Shown here piece by piece: positions 33,855-44,807 of a stretch of 64,000 nt of DNA. The stretch is taken from assembly GCF_024166365.1 (NCBI RefSeq), contig NC_064831.1:78938268-79002267 (forward strand). Direction: 5' to 3'. The translations under genes were made by a program, and so were the position numbers. Each line of letters begins with the position of its first letter. Within the stretch, counting starts at the first letter, position 1. The notes beneath the pieces were generated by a model, which was not told the origin of the DNA, made no database searches, and worked only from the letters and a program-made list of their open reading frames with translations. Origin of the DNA: Elephas maximus indicus (lineage: Eukaryota; Chordata; Mammalia; Proboscidea; Elephantidae).

Positions 33855-33919
33855 TGAAAGATTTTCTCAGGGCAATAGATCTGGGGTTTCCTCTGGTCTC
33901 AATGAGTTCTTGGTTGTAC
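33331..33919 (-). mobile_element. L1-like 3' end piece inside an AfroSINE
   Basis: A T-rich left end is followed by sequence shared with 29269-29594 ('caatttctacatgtacagttc'). It continues past the duplicated block to about 33919, and is interrupted by the AfroSINE at 33537-33698. Confidence 0.6.
33537..33698 (+). mobile_element. AfroSINE, short form
   Basis: It has an intact head (ggtgcagtggttaagagcta) and RTE-like tail. Perfect 14-bp duplications taaacttctcatct flank it at 33523-33536 and 33699-33712. The paralogous block at 29 kb preserves the empty site. Confidence 0.97.
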
Positions 33920-34018
33920 TCTTCATGGAAGCAGATTTCCAGGCCTTTCTTCCCTGGCACTGCTGAGTGAGTTCTAACCACCTACCTTCAGGTTAGTAGT
34001 TGAGTGCTTAACAATGGA

Positions 34019-34180
34019 AAACCAAAACAAACAAACCCATTGCCGTTGATTCCGACTCACAGTGACACTACAGGACAGAGTAGACTTCCCCCATAGGATT
34101 TACAAGGAGCAGCTGGTGAATTCAAACTGCTGACCTTTTGTTTAGCAGCCGAGCTCTGAACCACTGTGCTTCTGGAGCTC
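34019..34180 (-). mobile_element. AfroSINE, short form
   Basis: It is inserted in the head of the split long-form AfroSINE. Perfect 12-bp duplications cttaacaatgga flank it at 34007-34018 and 34181-34192. Confidence 0.96.
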
Positions 34181-34192
34181 CTTAACAATGGA

Positions 34193-34600
34193 AGGAGCGT
34201 CATAATTCGTGGTCAGAGTGACCTAACTGAGAAGATGACGTTTGAGGAATGTGTTAAAGATGATGAGGGAAGTAGGCAAAGAGTGTTCCAGGCAGAGGGA
34301 TTAGCCAGTGCAAAGGCCTTAAGGTAGGGGCATGTCTGTTATATACGTTCTATACACATATGTTATATTACAGCAAAGGGTCCAGTGGGACGTGTAAGGA
34401 GGAGAGCTTGAGGAGATGTACTTAGAGATATTTAGAGGCCAAATCCTGTCTGGGCTTGGTGGGCCATTTTAAAAACTTCAGTTTTTACTTTGAGTGAGAT
34501 GAAGAACCATCTTAATATTTTGAGCAGAGGATTCTTTCTCAAAGAATCATTTTGGCTGCCGTGTTAAGAATAAACTCTAGCACAACAAGGGTAGAAACAG
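34193..34600 (+). repeat. Ancient mammalian interspersed repeat, second part
   Basis: 'gtgttccaggcagagggattag' and 'ggccaaatcctgtctgggct' continue the old repeat from 33230. It ends near 34600. Confidence 0.6.
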
Positions 34601-35359
34601 GAATTTTCTTTATCTTCTTCCAGCTAGATACCCCGTTTCCTGGCCTTGTTGCACCTTTCTGGGAGTTTCAAGGAAAAAATGTATATATACTATGTACCAT
34701 GATATTGTAACCAAGTACCCTAAATCCTGATCAATGGTGTCTATTGGCCTGTGTCTTAAGACAATGAATATCAGTGATGTTACATGGTCCATCAACTTTC
34801 CATTCCATGATGAGCAAGGTTCTTTGCTCTTTGCCTTGACTCAGCCAGGTTCCCAGTGCCTCTGCATCTGGGTACCAATTTCCATTGCTAGTTAAGATTC
34901 TTTCCATTGCTAGTTAAGATTCTTTCCATTGCAAGCAATTTAATAAAAACAAAGGATTTTTTTTTTTTTAATTTGCAATAATATTTCATCAAACCCAAGG
35001 GGAGAAATGAAGCCAAGCCTCAGGAGGTGCTAGAATCAAATCTGTAAAGCCTTTGGAGACACATGAGATTCTCCGGAGAGTGAATGGGATAGAGCAAGCC
35101 TGGGTCAAATCCATCACGATCTAATCAGCTATGTACAATGGGACGGTGTCACCTTGTACGAAGGTTGTTGTAGCCCCCCACCTTCTGTGAGAGGATAAGG
35201 CATTTTCAGATAAGGGAAAAGGGTTCAAGAATTGTACGGGTCCCCTTACGATACTCAGTAAAGACAACTTATTTCAAGTTTTACACATTTTTTTCTGACT
35301 GTACAAGTTAGTAAAAGCCCAAAAGATCAGCTCAAGAAATCAACTAGGACGTGTGCTGA
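34601..35359. other. Unassigned sequence with a short tandem repeat
   Basis: A 22-bp unit (tttccattgctagttaagat plus tc) is repeated about 2.5 times at 34880-34935. Nothing else is recognised. Confidence 0.5.
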
Positions 35360-35850
35360 CCTATACGGTGGCCACTAGCCACACGTGGATTTTAAGCACT
35401 TGAAAGGAGACGGTCCAAACTGAGATGTGCGATAACTACACAACAAGAATGCAAAATGTCTCGTTAGTAATTTTTTTTCATTAATTACATGTTTGGTTAT
35501 ATTGCAAAAAATAAAAATATATGTATTAAAATTAATTCCATCCATTTCTTTTGATTTGTTTTAATGTGACTACTAGAAAATTTACAATTACGTGTTTGGC
35601 TCACATTATATTTCTATTGGAGTCCCTGGGTGGTACAAGCGGTTACTGCACCCAGCACTAACTGAAAGGTTGGAGGTTCAAGTACACCTGGAAGCACCTC
35701 TAGGGAAAGGCCTGGTGATGTACTTCCTAAGAATCACCCATTGAAAACCCTATGGTGCACAGTTCTATTCTGACACTCATGGAGTCACCATGAGTCAGAA
35801 CTGACCCCACAGCAATCGGTTTATATTTGTATTGGACAGCACTGAGCTAC
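35360..35850. mobile_element. hAT-like DNA transposon fossil (non-autonomous)
   Basis: One end reads 'tacggtggccactagccacacg' and the other 'tattggacagcactgag', typical of a mammalian non-autonomous hAT-type family. It has no coding capacity. An AfroSINE interrupts it at 35621-35820. Confidence 0.55.
35621..35820 (+). mobile_element. AfroSINE, long form
   Basis: It has a head (agtccctgggtggtacaagc), middle block and tail (gagtcagaactgaccccaca). Fifteen-base duplications ttatatttctattgg / ttatatttgtattgg (one mismatch) are at 35606-35620 and 35821-35835. Confidence 0.96.
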
Positions 35851-36939
35851 ACTCATAGTACATTTTGACACTTAATGAACAGCATGAAAAGTATATGCAA
35901 ATCTTGTGGGAAGTAAACATGGTACAGTGAACACTGAGCTTCCCCAAGGTGCCCATGGATGCCCTTGATTGTTCTGTGCATTTATCCCTGGCTTGGCTCC
36001 TAATGGCGTGCACTTACCGTCCTCTTCAACTGAAGGCCTTTTGGCTACTAGAGCCACTTCCTTCCATGCAAGCTTGAGAGTTTACATCCCCGCAGGGCAG
36101 CTTATGGTCAGTGGTCAACTGGTACAGGAACAGGAAAGGCCAGCTCCTACGCTTTGAGTTTTGACAAACTGTGAGGTGTAAACTACTCTCTGAATGGAGC
36201 TCCTGCACAGAAGTAGGCTGAGATTAGACTTTACCCAAGATCATAACCATGTTTTATTTCTCCTTTTTCCCTGCCCTACTTCCTTGAATCTTATCAGATT
36301 ATCCTGGGGCTGCTCCCTTAATAAATCACTTGTATGGGAATATGGGAATTCTCGTCTCAAGATCTACTTTTGGAGAACCTAATCAAAGACAGGTGGTGAT
36401 TTTCTTTAAGTGGCAGCTTGGGCAGGTTTTTGTAATACGGCAATGAGTCTCACTTCAAGGCTAATAAGCTCTCTCATGCTGCAGAAGGTATTTTGCTTAG
36501 GGACATGTAGTCTACAGAAATCTACCACTGCAGAGTTTCAATCAATATCTCTGTTCTCACATTAGAGGCAAGTCATGAGAGGATACAACACTGAAGGTTG
36601 ATGCCTTACTGTGAAAAGCCTTTTCTTCAACTACTGAGAAAACATATTTTTTTTCCAAAGAAGATAAAGTTGATTCGAAAAGTCATCTTTGGCTTAGAGG
36701 AAAGTGTGCTTTGATTGTCCTTCAAATGAGACTCATGCTCACGGTAGGCATGGCATGGGCTGGGACATTATTGACTAATTAGCTAAGTGCCCTACGACTT
36801 GCCAGGACCATTTGGCAGATTAAATAGGGAACAATTCCCAACTTCCTCTCTAGGCAAAACAAAACAAGAGCACAAAACTACCAAAACAACCAATGAAGTC
36901 AGAACTATGTAGTCAACCATGCCAAAACCAAAAAAAAAA
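35851..36939. other. Unassigned sequence
   Basis: Short open frames occur on both strands between 35795 and 36382, but they overlap each other and show no recognisable domain. No gene is supported. Confidence 0.4.
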
Positions 36940-37140
36940 AAAAAAGGAAATCAAACCAAAACCAAACTCACTGCCATCGAGTCCGTTCCAACTCGTAGTG
37001 ACCTCTTAGGTTTTCCAAGGCTACCAATCTCGACAGAAGCAGACAGCCACATGTTTTTCCTGCAGAGCCTCTGGTGGTTTCGAACCGCCTACCTTTCAGT
37101 TAGCAGTCCATCGCTTTAACCACTGCGCCACGGGGGCTCC
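36940..37140 (-). mobile_element. AfroSINE, long form
   Basis: An A-rich end precedes the tail complement (catcgagtccgttccaactc), the long-form middle block and the head complement (aaccactgcgccacgggggc). Confidence 0.92.
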
Positions 37141-37405
37141 TTAAAAAATGGGGAGTGTTGAAAAAGAACATAACTTTAGTAAAGGACCTGCGAGGCAAAA
37201 AAAGTAAATAAGGTCCATTCCCTTCCCATTTAAAGAAAAAAAAAATGGCATTTGAAGTAAATTGGCTGTTTCGTTTACACTTAAGGCTGTTCTGTATTGG
37301 TACAATAGGGGAACCCTGTATTTCTGTTCAGGGTAAATGTATGTTTTCATGAGAAATATTTCTCTGTCTTATTAACAAATCTCCTTTCTACAGTTTCCCA
37401 CTGAA

Positions 37406-37545
37406 TATTACCAGTGACGCAGTGGTTAAGATTTCCATTGGAATCCACCAGCTGCTCCTTGGAAACCCTATGGGACAGTTCTAACCTGTCCTGCTGGGTC
37501 ACTATGAGTCCAAGTTGACTTGATGGCAACGAGTTTTTCTCAGTT
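37406..37545 (+). mobile_element. AfroSINE, internally deleted
   Basis: The head begins 'gtgacgcagtggttaagatt' and jumps to 'ggaatccaccagctgctcct', losing most of the anticodon-arm region. The RTE-like tail is present but decayed. Confidence 0.85.
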
Positions 37546-38064
37546 ACGGTTGTCTCAGGGTACCACAGGTGTGAGTTAAAAAAAAAAAAAATTAGAGGCA
37601 AATGAGACAAAATATCAGCAGTATTAGGAAATATTTGGAAAGTTGCTTCCTTCCATGCATGAAGCTGACCCATAAAAAGATAAGAAAAGGTTGAATTTGT
37701 TCTGGCTTATGGAAAGTCTAAGGTGTTGTGTTAGGAAGGGAAGAAGTAGACAATTTTTTTATTTTTGGTAAAATTTTTTTTTTACCAAAAAAAAAAACCC
37801 TTTTTTTATAACTGCAAACATTTGCCTTTAGTTGAGAGCAAAGGGAGGTCACGCTTCTCTGAAGTAGTGCTGGGTGCGTCAGAAACCCCCGCCTCTGCAG
37901 CAACGTGTTATCTCACAGAAAACCGTGTCACCAGTGGGCTGTTAGTATGGGGGTCAGGGCTATGACTGGAGCATCAAAAGCTAGGAAGTGGAAAGTACAA
38001 TAATAGAAAGTTGGGAAAATATCTCTAGTAGAGAAATTGGGAAGTTTTTCCGAGGAAAAAAAGG
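37546..38064. other. Unassigned sequence with an A/T hairpin
   Basis: At about 37761-37797, 'tttttggtaaaa' and 'ttttaccaaaaa' form a perfect inverted repeat. Nothing else is recognised. Confidence 0.45.
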
Positions 38065-38460
38065 ATTTTAGTTATGTTGTCGTTAGACGCTGTCCAGTCG
38101 GTCCCAACTCGTACCACCCCCTGTACAACACAGAGAAACATTCCCAGTCGTGCTCCATCTTCATGATCATTGTCATGTTCGAGTCCATCGCTGCAGCCAC
38201 CGTGCATTTTGAGAGGCTTTCCACCCAGGGGGCCCATCTTCCAGCACTTATTGGACAATGTTCTCTTGTGATCCATAGAGAGTTCGTTGCCAAATTATTG
38301 AAACGTATATCCAGGCCTTTCTTCCTAGTATGCCTTAGTCTGGAAGCTCTTTAAGTCTGTCCATCAACGGTGACCCTGCTGGTATTTGAAATACCTGTGC
38401 CAGAGCTTCCAGCAGCATAGCAACACACAAGCCACCAGAGTACGACAAATTGATAGACAG
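38065..38460 (-). mobile_element. Short non-autonomous RTE derivative
   Basis: The left end is the RTE tail complement (gacgctgtccagtcggtccc) and the right end is the RTE leader complement (gagtacgacaaattgataga). The endonuclease/RT region is missing. The junction lies near 'gatccatagagagttcgttg', in sequence corresponding to the end of the leader. The same body occurs at 48305-48870 and, with another head, at 50689-50998. Confidence 0.8.
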
Positions 38461-38502
38461 GTGGTGAGATTAGTGGGATTAGTTGTTGTGGTGTTAGTCA
38501 TG

Positions 38503-38713
38503 AAAACCCAGCAACCGAACTCCTTGTCATTGAGTTGGTCCTGACTCATGGCCACCCCATGAGTGACAAAGTAGAACTGTTTCATAGGGTTTTCTTGGCT
38601 GTAATCTTTATGGAAGCAGATCACCAGGCCTTTCTTCCATGGTGCCACTGGGTGGGTTCGAACAGGCAACTTTCAGGTTAAGAATCGAGTGCAAACCATT
38701 TGTGTCACCTTCA
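38503..38713 (-). mobile_element. AfroSINE, long form
   Basis: The tail complement (gtcattgagttggtcctgac), middle block (caggcctttcttccatggtg) and head complement are clear. Nine-base duplications ttagtcatg are at 38494-38502 and 38714-38722. Confidence 0.95.
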
Positions 38714-38722
38714 TTAGTCATG

Positions 38723-39313
38723 CAGAGGTATTAAATTGGTAAGTTTACCCAATATAATAAGCTATTTCACAAATTCACTTAGGAAAGAGAAAACTTAAGG
38801 TGCTCAGAACAGCATAGTTTATATCCTTAAATCACTAGGAATAATTTTGCTAGGATTACTTGTAATGGCATTTGTCCCTCTGATCTTACCTCAGTTGTTT
38901 GCCTCAATGGCAATACTTTGATTATTCATAGAACGTTGAATATTAACGATTATGTTGGTGATGGGATCTACATTCATGTACAATTTTGAATGGAATGAAA
39001 GATAAAAAAGAACACGAAATGTTATTACTAATGGTCAGTTACAAATGTTTATCTGTTCAAGTTGCCTGAGTGGATGTAAAAAATAAAACCACTGAGCACG
39101 GAAACATTGATAATCAAAGCTGAATTTGGTTCAGTCTTAACGATAGAACCAACTATTCCTTATAATTTTTACCCATTTAGTTGGTTGATCTTGTATACAC
39201 ATGACCACCAAAAGATTTCTGAATCCTGTGTATCAAGCTAAAAATATCATGGACGTACACTAATTACATAAGAGTGATCATGGTAATATGAATATCTATT
39301 ACAGCCTCCAATA
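38723..39313. other. Unassigned AT-rich sequence
   Basis: I see no gene, RNA or recognisable repeat before the RTE insertion site. Confidence 0.4.
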
Positions 39314-39324
39314 AGCCATTTAAC

Positions 39325-42300
39325 GTTGTTGTTGTTGTCAGGTACCGTCGAGTCAGTTCCAACTCATAGCAACCCTATGCACAACAGAACGAAACAGTGC
39401 CGGGTCCTGCGCTGTCCTTGCAATCATTGTTAAGCTTGAGCTCATTGCTGCAGCCACTGTGTTCAGGTTTGTTCAGGGTCTTCCTCTTTTCAGCTGACCC
39501 TGTGCTCTGCCAAGCATGATGTCCTTCTCCAGGGACTCATCCCTCCTGACAACATGTCCAAAGTATGTAAGAGGCAGTCTCGCCATCCTTGCCTCTAAGG
39601 AGCATCCTGGCCACAGTCCTTCCAAGACAGATTTGTTCGTTCTTTTGGCAGTCCATGGTATAGTCAATATTCTTCGCCAACACCACAATTCGAAGCCGTC
39701 AATTCTTCTTCGGTCTTCCTTATTCATTGTCCAGCTTTCACATGCACATGGTGCGATTGAAAATACCATGGCTTGGGTCAGGCGCACCTTAGTCTTCAGG
39801 GTGACATCTTTGCTCTTCAACACTTTGAAGAGGTCCTTTGCAGCAGATTTACCCAATGCAATGCATCTTTTGATTTCTTGACTGCTGCTTCCATGGCTGT
39901 TGATTGTGGATGCAAGTAAAATGAAATCCTTGACAACTTCAATCTTTTCTCTTTTTATCATGATGTTGCTCATTGGTCCAGTTGTGAGAATTTTTGTTTT
40001 CTTTTTGTTGAGGTGCAGTCCATACTGAAGGCTGTGGTCTTTGATCTTCATTAGTAAGTGCTTCAAGTCATCTTCACTTTCAGCAAGCGAGGTTGTGTCA
40101 TCTGCATAACACAGGTTGTTAATGAGTCTTCCTCCAAACCTGATGCCCCGTTCTTCTTCATATAGTCCAGCTTCTCGGATTATCTGTTCAGCATACAGAT
40201 TAAATAGGTACGGTGAAAGAATTCAACTCTGATGCCCACCTTTCCCGATTTGAACCAGTGAGTATCTCCTTGTTCTGTCCGAACAACTTCCTGTTGATCT
40301 ATGTAAAGGTTCCTCATGAGCACAATTAAGTGTTCTGGAATTCTCATTCTTCACAATGTTATCAATAGTTTGTTATGATCCACACAGTCGAATGCCTTTG
40401 TATAGTCAATAAAACACAGGTAAACATCCTTCTGGTATTCTCTGCTTTCAGCCAGGATCCATCTGACATCAACAATTGTTATCCCTGGTTCCACATCCTC
40501 TTCTGAAACCAGCCTGAATTTCTGGCAGTTCCCTGTTGATATACTACTGCAGCTGTTTTTGAATGATCTTCAGCAAAATTTTGCTTGTGCGTGATATTAA
40601 TGATATTGTTCTATAATTTTCACATTCGGTTGGATCACCTTTCTTGGGAATAGGCATAAATATGGATCTCTTCCAGTCAATTGGCCAGGAAGCTGTTTTC
40701 CAAATTTCTTGGCATAGACGAGTGAGCACCCCCAGCACTGCATCCGTTTGTTGAAACATCTCAATTGATATTCCATCAATTCCTGGACCCTTGTTTTTCG
40801 CCAATGCCTTCAAAGCAGCTTGGACTTCTTCCTTCAGTACCATCAGTTCCTGATCATATGCCACCTCTTGAAATGGTTGAACATCGACTAATTCTTTTTG
40901 GTATAATGACTCTGTGTATTCCTTCCATATTCTTTTGATGCATCCTGCATCGTTTAATGTTTTCCCCATGGAATCCTTCACTATTGCAACTCAAGGCTTG
41001 AATTTTTTCTTCAGTTCTTTGAGCTTGAGAAAGGCCAGTATGTTCTTCCCTTTTGGTTTTCCATCTCCAGCTCTTTGCACATGTCATTATGATACTTTAC
41101 TTTGTCTTCTCGAGAGGCCCTTTGAAATCTTCTCTTCAGTTCTTTCACTTCATCAATTCTTCCTTTTGCTTTAGCTGCTCAACGCGCAAGAGCAAGTTTC
41201 AGAGTCTCCTCTAACATCCATCCTGGTCTTTTATTTCTTTCCTGTCTTTTCAGAGACCTCTTGCTTTCTTCATGGATGATGTCCTTGATGTTATTCCACA
41301 ACTCGTCTGGTCTTCAGTCACTAGTGTTCAGTGTGTCAAATCTATTTTTCAGATGGTCTCTAAATTCAGGTGGGATATACTCAAGGTCATATTTTGGCTG
41401 TCATGGACTTGCTCTGATTTTCTTCAGTTTCAGCTTGAACTTGCATATGAGCAATTGATGGTCTGTTCCACAGTTGGCCCCGGCCTTGTTCTGACTGATG
41501 ATATCGAGCTTTTCCATCATCTCTTTCCACGGATGTAGTCGATTTGGTTTTTGTGTGTTCCATCTGGTGAGGTCCATGTGTATAGTCGCCGTTTATGTTG
41601 GTGAAAGAAGGTATTTGCAATGAAGAAGTCGTTGGTCTTGCAAAATTCTATCATTCAATCTCCAGCATTGTTTCTGTCACCAAAGCCATATTTTCCAACT
41701 ACTGATCCTTCTTTGTTTCCAACTTTTGCATTCCAATCACCAGTAATTATCAATGGATCTTGATTGCATGTTCAATCAATTTCGGACTGCAGCAGGGGAT
41801 AAAAATCTTCTATTTCTTCATCTTTGGCCCTAGTGGTTGGTGCGTAAATTTGAATAATGTCTGTATTAACTGGCCTTTTGAATAGTAGTTGTATTAACTG
41901 GTCTTCCTTGTAGGCGTATGGATATTATCCTATCACTGATAGTGTTGTACTTCAGCATAGATCTTGAAACGTTCTTTTTGACAATGAATGCAACACCATT
42001 CCTCCTCGAGCTGTCATTCCCAGCATAGTAGACTATATGATTGTCCGATTCAAAATGGCCAATACCAGTCCGTTTCAGCTCACTAATGCCTAGGATATCG
42101 ATGTTTATGCATTCCATTTAATTTTTGATGATTTTCAATTTTCATACTTCGTACATTCCAGGTTCTGATTATTAATGGATGTTTGTAGCTGTTTCTTCTC
42201 ATTTTGAGTAGTGCCACATCAGCAAATGAAGGTCCTGAAAGCTTTACTCCATCCATGTCATTAAGGTCAACTCTACTTTGAGGAGGCAGCTCTTCCCCAG

Positions 42301-42572
42301 TCATCTTTTGAGTCTCTTCCAACCTGGGGAGCTCATCTTCCAGCACTATATCAGACAATGTTCCTCTGCTATGCATAATGTTTTCACTGGCTAACGCTTT
42401 TCAGAAGTAGACTGCTGAGTCCTTCTTCCTAGTCTGTCTTAGTCTGGAAGCCCAGCTGAAACCTGTCCTCCATGGGTGACCCTGCTAGTATCTGAATACC
42501 GGTGGCATAGCTTCCAGCATCACAGGAACATGCAAGCCCCCACAGTAGGACAAACTTACAGACATGTGGAGG
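39325..42572 (-). mobile_element. RTE retrotransposon 'E', nearly full length
   Basis: The plus strand starts with the tail complement (gttgttgttgtcaggtaccg) and ends with the leader complement (cagtaggacaaacttacaga). The length is about 3.25 kb, with no later insertion inside it. Duplications agccattta (39314-39322) and agccattca (42573-42581) differ at one base. It has the longest open frames of the copies here, suggesting it is the youngest in the window. Confidence 0.95.
39470..42290 (-). pseudogene. RTE endonuclease/reverse transcriptase, broken (copy E)
   Basis: Reading leftward, the endonuclease piece at 42117-41866 has GISELKRTGIGHFESDNH. Linker pieces follow, then the N-terminal RT piece at 40981-40544 (KNKGPGIDGISIEMFQQTDA, PIPKKGD). 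The catalytic YADD is encoded near 40105, and the RT C-terminal piece at 40066-39473 has 197 open codons (GHVVRRDESLEKDIML). Stops and frameshifts separate these pieces, so the protein cannot be made as one chain. The single-frame EN-RT order is that of the RTE clade. Confidence 0.9.
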
Positions 42573-42581
42573 AGCCATTCA

Positions 42582-42955
42582 CTACAAGCCAGTTTTGAGA
42601 TACGTAAAGTTTCAGATCCTTTGAAGTACCCAGACTTATAATTTCAATAATTTTGTTTCGACATCTTTTGAAGATGCACATATCTCCTCCACTTACCCCA
42701 AGTCAAAAGGATGCAATGGTGTTTGACTTTTATTTTATTAGCCAAAATTACCTTTACATATCCTAATTGATGTGCCACCTAGGAGCTGTTGAAGGATGAT
42801 GGTTGTTTGCCTCTTTACTAAAATGCCTTGAACTGCTGTGCTTTTTGGTTTTGTTGGTTTCTTTTGTGTAAACGTGTGTTTCTGTGTGTGTTTACATGTG
42901 TATCTCTACTACCTCAAATAGAAATTTCACTCCATTTATTAGCTACTATAGGTTA
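42582..42955. other. Unassigned sequence
   Basis: I recognise nothing beyond short T- and GT-rich tracts near 42880. Confidence 0.4.
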
Positions 42956-43105
42956 AGGAGCCCTGATGGCACAGTGGTTAAGAGCTCTGCTGCTAATCAA
43001 AAGGTTGACAATTCCAATCTACCAGCTGCTCCTTGGAAACCCTATGGAGCAGTTCCACTCTGTCCTACAGGGTTGCTATGAGTCAGGATCAACACAACAG
43101 CAACT
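42956..43105 (+). mobile_element. AfroSINE, short form
   Basis: The head (ggagccctgatggcacagtgg), B-box region and RTE-like tail (gagtcaggatcaacacaaca) are clear. Confidence 0.93.
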
Positions 43106-43219
43106 CACTTTTGATATGTCTTAAGAAATCAGATAATTAAAGGCAAAGACTACATTCTAGAGACCACCAATAGGCATAGAAAGACATTAAAATTCTTGTT
43201 TTTCCACCTACTAGCTTTT

Positions 43220-43400
43220 TGACACTGAAAAATAAATTGACCTTTTAAACCTCAATTTCTTCATTGTGAAGTGGGCATAATAATTACTCTTACCTCCTGA
43301 GGTTTGTGGGAGGATGAAATATGGTATTGCGTGTGAGTCAGTACCTGCAGGTGTTGCTGCATTTACCATTCTTGTTCCCATTATTATTATTACAAGTAGA
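43220..43400 (+). mobile_element. MIR SINE
   Basis: 'cctcaatttcttcattgtga' followed by 'cataataattactcttacct' and 'gtgggaggatgaaatatgg' is the usual order of a MIR core and 3' part. Confidence 0.75.
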
Positions 43401-43739
43401 GTGAATGAAACTCCTATAAGTGAGGGTCTAAGAACAAGGCAAAGAGTCAAGTTTTAGCACATTAGAGTGTGCATGGGCTTGGAATTTCTCTTTTGGCTGC
43501 TCAGATCTGCCTTATTTTTGGCTCTTAGTCTTGCTTTATGTTTCGATGAATGGATGCTACTGCAAAGTGATCTCTAGACAATGCGTTGTGTCTGTATTAT
43601 GTAAAGGACAGTGGGCCATGGCTATCATGGAAACCACTCATGCTCTCTGAACCAAGAAGAGAGGCACTATCTCAAACACGATGGAGCCTTAGAAAGAAGT
43701 AGTCTTCATGCATGAGTAGAAAATAGACTATTTCAAGTG

Positions 43740-43860
43740 CCTTCACAATTCTTCATTTAGTTAACCAATGGTTATTGAATGTTAGCTTTGTTCCCAGGCT
43801 GTTCTAGATGCTGGGCACTATGACCAAGAAGTGGAGTCTCTATTTTTATGAAGCTCTTTT
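43740..43860 (+). repeat. Ancient mammalian interspersed repeat fragment
   Basis: 'ctgttctagatgctgggcac' and neighbouring sequence match the start of the old repeat also seen at 32955. Confidence 0.45.
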
Positions 43861-44104
43861 GTGCATATGTTTTTCTATACATGGAGGTGCAGGGATGAAG
43901 CAGTAGCATTTCTCTTAAGATATGGGCTATGCATTGCAGGTTTTAAGTATATTCTCACAGATCTGGAAAAAGCTGGTCACATGGCAAGATCTTAAAGCTT
44001 GCTCATTAGAAGAAAATCTCATAAAGCATCATAAACTCTGTGCTAGTCATTTTAGTTATCTGTGAATTACGGATAACTATACATGAATTCTGGTTAGAGA
44101 TGGA

Positions 44105-44255
44105 AAAGATATCCCCACCCTTCCACCGGAATGTAAGCTGATGGGGAGAGGGATTTTTTGTCAGTTTTGCTCCCCACTTTATCTCCAGTGTCCAAGATAG
44201 TACCTGACATCTAGAAAATGCTCAGTAAGTATTTGCTGAGTGAATGACTTAAAAA
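44105..44255 (+). mobile_element. L2 LINE 3' end
   Basis: 'ggaatgtaagctgatgggga' to 'tatttgctgagtgaatgac' is a typical L2 3' terminus. Confidence 0.75.
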
Positions 44256-44369
44256 TATAAAATGATCAGGTGAATTGCAAATATTAATAGTATTGATGTC
44301 ATCATTATAATTAAAGTATTATGCACTTTACATCTGAAACTAATCTTTAAACCTTCCATATGGAAATGG

Positions 44370-44570
44370 AGTCAAATAAATCCAATTTAATTAAGTTACA
44401 CCATAAGCATATTTGAATATGGGCCTGGTACCCTGAAAGGCAATGTGGATACAAAGTGAGAAGAAGAGATGGCATCTCTGCCTGCATGGCACTTACATTG
44501 CAGTGGAGCTTACATAGCATTTCCAGTATGCCAATAAAGATCATTTCACATACACACAAAAAAAACACAA
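44370..44570 (+). repeat. Ancient mammalian interspersed repeat fragment
   Basis: 'cctgcatggcacttacattg' resembles the old repeat's middle part. The assignment is weak. Confidence 0.3.
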
Positions 44571-44807
44571 GCTACTGCATTGAACATTTTGAGATGAATC
44601 AAGAGGCAGAGGCATTCATTGAGATTACTCTGTTCCCAAAATTATCTTTGAGACAGAGGCTATCGGGGGGGGGAGGCCCTATTGTCCAATATTCTCATTT
44701 TTTTTCCTTAAGAAACATTTGTGTAACTGGAGTTCACGTTCTTAAGCTGCTCAGTTCATAGCATTTATAACACTGCATCAAATGCCTTCTGTGGTTTATT
44801 CTATTAT

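Larger units (their letters stand above)
33231..34010 (-). mobile_element. AfroSINE, long form, split by an L1 3' piece
   Basis: The tail complement is at 33231-33330 (gttgagtccactccaactca). The body and head complement resume at about 33920-34010 (tcatggaagcagatttccagg to gttgagtgcttaa). The intervening L1-like piece was in turn hit by another AfroSINE. Confidence 0.88.

Noticed and set aside
37761..37797. Transcription terminator or functional hairpin
   Set aside because: It is an A/T-only type inverted repeat in unassigned mammalian DNA, and such pairs arise easily by chance in homopolymer-rich sequence.
39473..40981. Apparent protein genes on the minus strand
   Set aside because: They are pieces of the RTE reverse transcriptase, separated by stops and frameshifts.
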